The notes beneath the pieces are model-generated. The model did not search any database. It saw only the letters and a list, made by a program, of their open reading frames with translations, and had not been told where the DNA came from. Shown here piece by piece: positions 60,197-64,000 of a stretch of DNA of 64,000 nucleotides. The translations under genes were made by a program, and so were the position numbers. Every line of letters starts with the position of its first letter. Position 1 is the stretch's first letter. This stretch comes from Paenibacillus sp. J23TS9 (GTDB taxonomy: Bacteria; Bacillota; Bacilli; Paenibacillales; Paenibacillaceae), in NCBI RefSeq assembly GCF_018403225.1, contig NZ_BOSG01000002.1:310001-374000 (forward strand), written 5' to 3'.

Positions 60197-60658
60197 ATGA
60201 AAACCAGAGTTGAAACGTTTCTGCTGCTGCTGACCATTCTTTTGTCGTCTATTCCGACTACTGCCGCAGCGGCCGGCGATCAGCCCAAGGAACCGAAGCT
60301 GCTGCTGTACCAGGATATCATGATGGAACTCCTTCTTCCCGATATTCAAAACGCCGTGAATGATTATTATAAACACCGATTGGCCGAGAACCCGCTCGTC
60401 TATCCGTACCAAATTGAAATCCTTCAGGCTAAACGGGTTAATGGCGGACCGGGAGACCGTGGATTCCACTTTTCCATTACGCTGGAGACGATGCCTGTCC
60501 TCGGACCGCATATTACAGTCGGGAAGGACCGGATGACCTTCGAGGTCTCTCCCCTCTATCCTGACAAAATCAAGCTGATCACCTTCAAGCATCTTCAAAC
60601 CTTCGAGCTTCCTTCCAATATGCAGGAGCTGCTTAAGAGTACAAAAGGAACCCCTTGA
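60197..60658 (+). CDS. DUF3888-like secreted protein
   Basis: A 153-residue protein with a cleavable signal peptide (VETFLLLLTILLSSIPTTAAAA). The mature section KLLLYQDIMMELLLPDIQNAVNDYY and ITFEVSP-like MTFEVSPLYPDKIKLITFKH matches DUF3888 proteins of Bacillales, which have no known function. AGGAGGTG precedes the ATG. Confidence 0.82.
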   Translation: MKTRVETFLLLLTILLSSIPTTAAAAGDQPKEPKLLLYQDIMMELLLPDIQNAVNDYYKHRLAENPLVYPYQIEILQAKRVNGGPGDRGFHFSITLETMPVLGPHITVGKDRMTFEVSPLYPDKIKLITFKHLQTFELPSNMQELLKSTKGTP

Positions 60659-60729
60659 ACGGGCACGGCAGCACATGAGCATCTTGAGCTATAATGATAC
60701 TACATCATCATTCTGGAGGTGCTTGATCT

Positions 60730-61551
60730 ATGAATCTGACACAGGGAACTCGCTCTGAACCCTTTGCTCCGCTAATTGATGCGCATATTCATCTGGATTC
60801 ATACAGTGAAGTCCAGCAGCAGGAAATACTGTCCGGACTGGTGGATGCAGGTGTTGAAGGCGTTATCGCCGTCTCCATGGACCACGACTCTGCCCGTGCT
60901 AATCTGCAGCTTGCGCAAAGGTACCCGTCCCTCGTCCATCCGGCTTTCGGATTCCATCCCGAGCAGCCTATTCCTGACGCAGCTGATATCCTTGAGCTTT
61001 TCTCCTGGATGAAGCAGCATGCCAAAGACATGATCGCCGTTGGTGAGGTCGGTTTACCTTACTATACGCGCATGGAGGCCACAGAAGCCGGTCTCCCCTT
61101 TGACTCCGTTCCGTATGAGGAGCTGCTGGATCGTTTTATTGCCTTTGCCCGTGACCAGGACAAGCCGATCGTGCTGCATGCCGTCTACGAGGATGCCGAT
61201 ACAGCCTGCCGCCTGCTGGCAAAACACCATATCAAACGCGCTCATTTCCATTGGTTCAAAGGATCGCCTGACACGGTGCAGCATATGGCCGAACAAGGAT
61301 ACTACATTTCTTTTACTCCCGATATTGAATATGAAGAGGAGATTCAGGAGCTGGCACGAGTATATCCTCCCTCCCTCGTCATGTCGGAAACTGACGGGCC
61401 CTGGCCTTTTGAGGGACCTTTTGCCGGGCAGATGACCCATCCGCGAATGACGGCTGATGTAGCATCAGCCTGGAGCCGGATTCAGGGGCTTCCACTGCCT
61501 GAGGCACGCCGGATATTGTATGCGAATGCCAAGCGCTTTTACGGTATATAA
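60730..61551 (+). CDS. TatD-family metal-dependent hydrolase
   Basis: A 273-residue TIM-barrel hydrolase. Metal ligands: HIH in IDAHIHLDSY, E in IAVGEVGLPYY, H in IVLHAVYED, H in AHFHWFKG and D in SETDGPWPF. The group includes DNases and D-aminoacyl-tRNA or TatD-like phosphoesterases, so the substrate is open. GGAGGTG precedes the start. Confidence 0.9.
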   Translation: MNLTQGTRSEPFAPLIDAHIHLDSYSEVQQQEILSGLVDAGVEGVIAVSMDHDSARANLQLAQRYPSLVHPAFGFHPEQPIPDAADILELFSWMKQHAKDMIAVGEVGLPYYTRMEATEAGLPFDSVPYEELLDRFIAFARDQDKPIVLHAVYEDADTACRLLAKHHIKRAHFHWFKGSPDTVQHMAEQGYYISFTPDIEYEEEIQELARVYPPSLVMSETDGPWPFEGPFAGQMTHPRMTADVASAWSRIQGLPLPEARRILYANAKRFYGI

Positions 61552-61577
61552 CTCGTTTGCCATAAGCAGCAAACCGG

Positions 61578-62321
61578 TTATTTTTTCATAAAGCCTTTGC
61601 CATCCAAAAACTCCTTCATATGCAACCGGATCGGCTCAGCCAGTCTGTCAGCCATGACCTGCGTCCATGGCGTATTCTTTTTGCCGCCTGTCCGTTCTTG
61701 GAGATAAGCTTTCATGGTGGCATCATACTCCTTAACCGGCTCCACGCTTTGCTCTCCGGAATAGCCGTTGAAGTGAAGCACTGACTGCAGCGGAAGACGG
61801 GGACGCTGGCCCGGCTCCTGGTCGGGGACGCCGATACACATGCCGAACACCGGATAGACCAACTCTGGCAGGCCCAGCAGCTTGGACAACTCGGCGATCC
61901 GGTTCCGCACACCCCCGATGTAGACAATGCCAAGACCCAGTGATTCAGCGGCGATCGCAGCATTTTGAGCAGCCAGGGCGGCATCTACCGTCGCCACGAT
62001 GAAATTCTCCGTCGTCGTTTCATAGGATGCCCGTTCCTGCAGCGGCTCTGCCGTTACCTGCTTCAGACGGTAAAGATCAGCACACCACACGAGAAAGACC
62101 GGGCACTGCTCCACATAAGCCTGGTTACCGGCAAGCTCCGCGAGCTGCTTTTTCAATCCGGGATCCGTAGCGGCAATCACGCTGTAAGCCTGGACATTGC
62201 TGGAGGTTGATGCCATTTGCGCTGCGGAGATCATCGCATGCAGCTGCTCCTCAGTGACTGGCGTATCTTTAAATTTGCGGATTGAGCGGTGGTTCATCAG
62301 TAAAGACAGGGTATCGTTCAT
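61578..62321 (-). CDS. NADPH-dependent nitroreductase / flavin oxidoreductase (NfsA/NfrA group)
   Basis: A 247-residue FMN enzyme: LLMNHRSIRKFKDTPVTEEQ FMN-binding N-terminus, ASTSSNVQAYSVIAATD, FIVATVDAALAAQNAAIAAESLGLG, VFGMCIGVPDQEPGQRPRL and a C-terminal helical arm. The start at 62321 follows GAGGAGGAG; 22 upstream codons are discarded. Confidence 0.92.
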   Translation of the reverse strand: MNDTLSLLMNHRSIRKFKDTPVTEEQLHAMISAAQMASTSSNVQAYSVIAATDPGLKKQLAELAGNQAYVEQCPVFLVWCADLYRLKQVTAEPLQERASYETTTENFIVATVDAALAAQNAAIAAESLGLGIVYIGGVRNRIAELSKLLGLPELVYPVFGMCIGVPDQEPGQRPRLPLQSVLHFNGYSGEQSVEPVKEYDATMKAYLQERTGGKKNTPWTQVMADRLAEPIRLHMKEFLDGKGFMKK

Positions 62322-62413
62322 CTGGTAAATCTCCTCCTCATTCATAGATGTAATTGGATGTATTTTCATAGCAGATTGAAGGGTCATTAGCGCAGGTTTT
62401 CCCTGCAGAAAGA

Positions 62414-63064
62414 TCAGGACAAAGAGCCTCCGAGCCTAATTAACGCCAGCTTCTTGGCGGCAATGCGGCGATAGTACATGGTCCACAAAGCGGCAGCGGC
62501 AATAAAGCTGTAGAACACGATATCGGATACGGCGAGGAACCAGGTTGCCGATAGCTCCCAAGCCAGCAAAGTTCTTACAGCCGCCTCACCGATCAGGATA
62601 ACTCCCCAAACAGCCGTCATGATTCTATATACCCGCCGGGCATACGGAATCGACCATAAAGCATCAAAATCTTCGTGCTTATGTGTGGATGTGAACCTTC
62701 TTGCCAACGGCACCATCAATGGGCGGGGAAAACAGAGTGAGCATAGAAATGCAGCACCGATGACTGCCGTAACAGCTGACCCGCGCAATAGCAGAAGCTT
62801 CGTCTCGCCTCCCACCAGGGCCAGCAGCATACTGAGCACCATGCCGGCGAGCATCAGCAGTCCGAATGCATCAAGCTTCCGGAACCGGGCGTAATACAGC
62901 GCCGACTCCACAAGCGGCACGGCCGATGCGATCAGCAGTGCCACAAACTCAGAGTGCCCTTTTCTGAGCCATACATACAAAAGCAGTGGCAGTACCCCGT
63001 TCAAAAACAGAGTCAATGCCACTGACAGAATCCCCGGCCGGCGGGAAGAAATAGAAGAAGACAT
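62414..63064 (-). CDS. Six-helix membrane protein, VC0807-like
   Basis: A 216-residue integral membrane protein with about six helices (SVALTLFLNGVLPLLLYVWL; VALLIASAVPLVESALYYAR). The loop FPRPLMVPLARRF is seen in VC0807-like proteins of unknown function. It lies between the nitroreductase and a TetR gene on one strand, so all three may be co-regulated. Confidence 0.78.
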   Translation of the reverse strand: MSSSISSRRPGILSVALTLFLNGVLPLLLYVWLRKGHSEFVALLIASAVPLVESALYYARFRKLDAFGLLMLAGMVLSMLLALVGGETKLLLLRGSAVTAVIGAAFLCSLCFPRPLMVPLARRFTSTHKHEDFDALWSIPYARRVYRIMTAVWGVILIGEAAVRTLLAWELSATWFLAVSDIVFYSFIAAAALWTMYYRRIAAKKLALIRLGGSLS

Positions 63065-63146
63065 AGATCACCTGTGAAATGGATTTTTTTACAATTCGTA
63101 TCTACCCCAGTATAGCTTCCCACAGCCCGCACCGTATAGAGTGTTT

Positions 63147-63743
63147 CTATTTCAAGGAATGGATCAGCAGCCCGAAAATATCTTCCATCGGAATGGCTCC
63201 CTCGGAATCCTGCACAATGGTGTTACGTACACGTAAACCATAGGTGAAAACCATATACATAGAGGCCATGTGTGCTGCATCAATATGCGGCGGAATCGCT
63301 CCTGCCTGCTGCCCTGTCGCAATCCAAGCCGTCGCCGTTTGGAGAGAGTAATCGTATACCTCGCGTAGGACATGAGCTACCTTGGGATTATCGGCCTGGC
63401 TTAGAAGATAGGTGAAAATTTTATTGGATACCTGCTCCTTATCCGCGCCGGACATCATTCCTTCGGTAATCGCCTGAACCGGCATCCTTGCATCCTGGTC
63501 AGCTGCCTGTGTGACGGCCTGGTGAAAGCGTGCGTTCATCGATTCCATTTTTGACTTCAAAATCATTCCGAACAGTTCATCCTTACCCGAGACGTAGTGA
63601 TAAATAGCTCCCTTGGACAGACCGGATGTGGTAATGATATCCTGGAGCGTCGTCTGGCGGCAGCCTTTCTCTTTAATCAGCTGCTCGGCTGCGTCCAGAA
63701 TCTGCTGCAGGCTGGAATTGGTGGTATGACCGCTGTCGTTCAT
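63147..63743 (-). CDS. TetR/AcrR-family transcriptional regulator
   Basis: A 198-residue repressor: N-terminal helix-turn-helix QILDAAEQLIKEKGCRQTTL through TTSGLSKGAIYHYVSGKDEL, then an all-helical ligand domain. The start at 63743 has AGGAGGT five bases upstream. An operator lies within its own promoter. Likely also controls the membrane protein and nitroreductase downstream, as an inference from order and strand. Confidence 0.92.
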   Translation of the reverse strand: MNDSGHTTNSSLQQILDAAEQLIKEKGCRQTTLQDIITTSGLSKGAIYHYVSGKDELFGMILKSKMESMNARFHQAVTQAADQDARMPVQAITEGMMSGADKEQVSNKIFTYLLSQADNPKVAHVLREVYDYSLQTATAWIATGQQAGAIPPHIDAAHMASMYMVFTYGLRVRNTIVQDSEGAIPMEDIFGLLIHSLK

Positions 63744-63780
63744 ATGGTACCTCCTGTAGTTCATCAGTGATTACCACCCT

Positions 63781-63808
63781 ATTATATACCAACCGTCGGT
63801 ATGTTCAA
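63781..63808 (-). promoter_or_regulatory. tetR promoter with operator in the spacer
   Basis: Minus strand TTGAAC (63803-63808), 16-bp spacer, TATAAT (63781-63786). The palindrome ATACCAACCGTCGGTAT (63786-63802) fills the spacer, with the ACCG/CGGT core common to TetR operators. Autorepression is inferred. Confidence 0.78.
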
Positions 63809-64000
63809 GCTATACGGGTAGGCTGGCCTGCAGACGCTGGTGCCTCCTCGCGGTTTCGTGTACGTGTGTACTGGATATACATGCCCAGCCGCCATATCAA
63901 AGTGAAAATCACCAGAACCGCAATATACTCTGCCAGCATAAGCTCAATATCCGGGCGGTGCCGAGCGTCGAGAATCGGATAGCTGTGGAACACTTTATTG
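63805..64000 (-). CDS. 3' end of a gene running off the window, one membrane helix
   Basis: An open frame from the right edge to a stop at 63805; the frame is open upstream of the first possible GTG start. The visible ~64 residues contain one hydrophobic helix (LAEYIAVLVIFTLIWRLGMY) and a basic tail. Not recognised. It ends against the tetR -35 box. Confidence 0.4.
   Translation of the reverse strand, partial: NKVFHSYPILDARHRPDIELMLAEYIAVLVIFTLIWRLGMYIQYTRTRNREEAPASAGQPTRIA

Noticed and set aside
63767..63982. Plus-strand 71-codon ORF at the right edge.
   Set aside because: No ribosome site; overlaps the tetR promoter and the opposite-strand frame.

Overview
The window looks like a chromosomal segment of a Paenibacillus-type, endospore-forming Firmicute. 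The grounds are protein families and gene habits, not a database match: a YesM-type histidine kinase, several carbohydrate importers (solute-binding lipoprotein plus two permeases) with no ATPase gene of their own, a GerB-GerA-GerC germinant-receptor operon, strong AGGAGG ribosome sites, many TTG/GTG starts and mid-range GC. No phage, integrase, insertion sequence, CRISPR array, rRNA or tRNA gene was seen.

Layout. 1-2.8 kb: a YesM-like kinase and a TipAS-type MerR regulator with a 19-bp-spacer promoter. 2.8-9.2 kb: an oligosaccharide importer (two LplB/LplC-type permeases and a binding lipoprotein) with a cytoplasmic GH30 glycosidase, and a divergent LacI regulator with three near-identical ATCGAT-centred operators. 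9.3-19.9 kb: an alpha-1,6-mannan module. It has a secreted GH76 endo-mannanase with three CBM6-like repeats, a cytoplasmic GH76, a GH125 exo-alpha-1,6-mannosidase, an importer without ATPase, and a GntR/LacI-hybrid (AraR-type) regulator upstream. 20.1-25.3 kb: a GNAT enzyme, then a LanFEG/BcrAB-like peptide-antibiotic ABC exporter whose ATPase has a Glu where the Q-loop Gln usually sits, with its own OmpR-type two-component system. 25.5-27.3 kb: an intracellular neopullulanase/cyclomaltodextrinase. 27.4-33 kb: an ABC exporter and NarL-type two-component system with the composition of the linearmycin-resistance locus lnrJK-lnrLMN. Between the two halves lies an array of three 110-bp direct repeats, each with a palindrome; two of them carry a promoter-like element.

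33-44.6 kb: a GNAT enzyme, a small ORF resembling a chemoreceptor tail, and a complete maltodextrin system: mdxE-mdxF-mdxG importer, a GH13 alpha-amylase lipoprotein, a MalR-type LacI repressor, beta-phosphoglucomutase and maltose phosphorylase. Five MalR-like sites built on GCAAACG/CGTTTGC tie the units together. Surface amylase would make maltodextrins, the importer takes them in, maltose phosphorylase gives glucose and beta-glucose-1-phosphate, and PgmB feeds glucose-6-phosphate to glycolysis.

44.7-54.5 kb: a small membrane protein, an EAL-domain protein with altered motifs, a secreted 5'-nucleotidase-type phosphoesterase ending in LysM, a pyridoxamine-oxidase-fold protein, a GlcP-like sugar MFS transporter, and the ger operon. 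54.5-58 kb: a TPP riboswitch with terminator controlling a ThiY-like lipoprotein, a small thiamine-binding-family protein, a ThiX-like permease and a ThiZ-like ATPase. 58-64 kb: an intracellular GH20 hexosaminidase, a DUF3888-like secreted protein, a TatD-family hydrolase, a nitroreductase, a six-helix membrane protein, a TetR regulator with an operator inside its own promoter, and the 3' end of a gene running off the window.

Starts were moved from the longest ORF where a Shine-Dalgarno or promoter demanded it; each case is stated.
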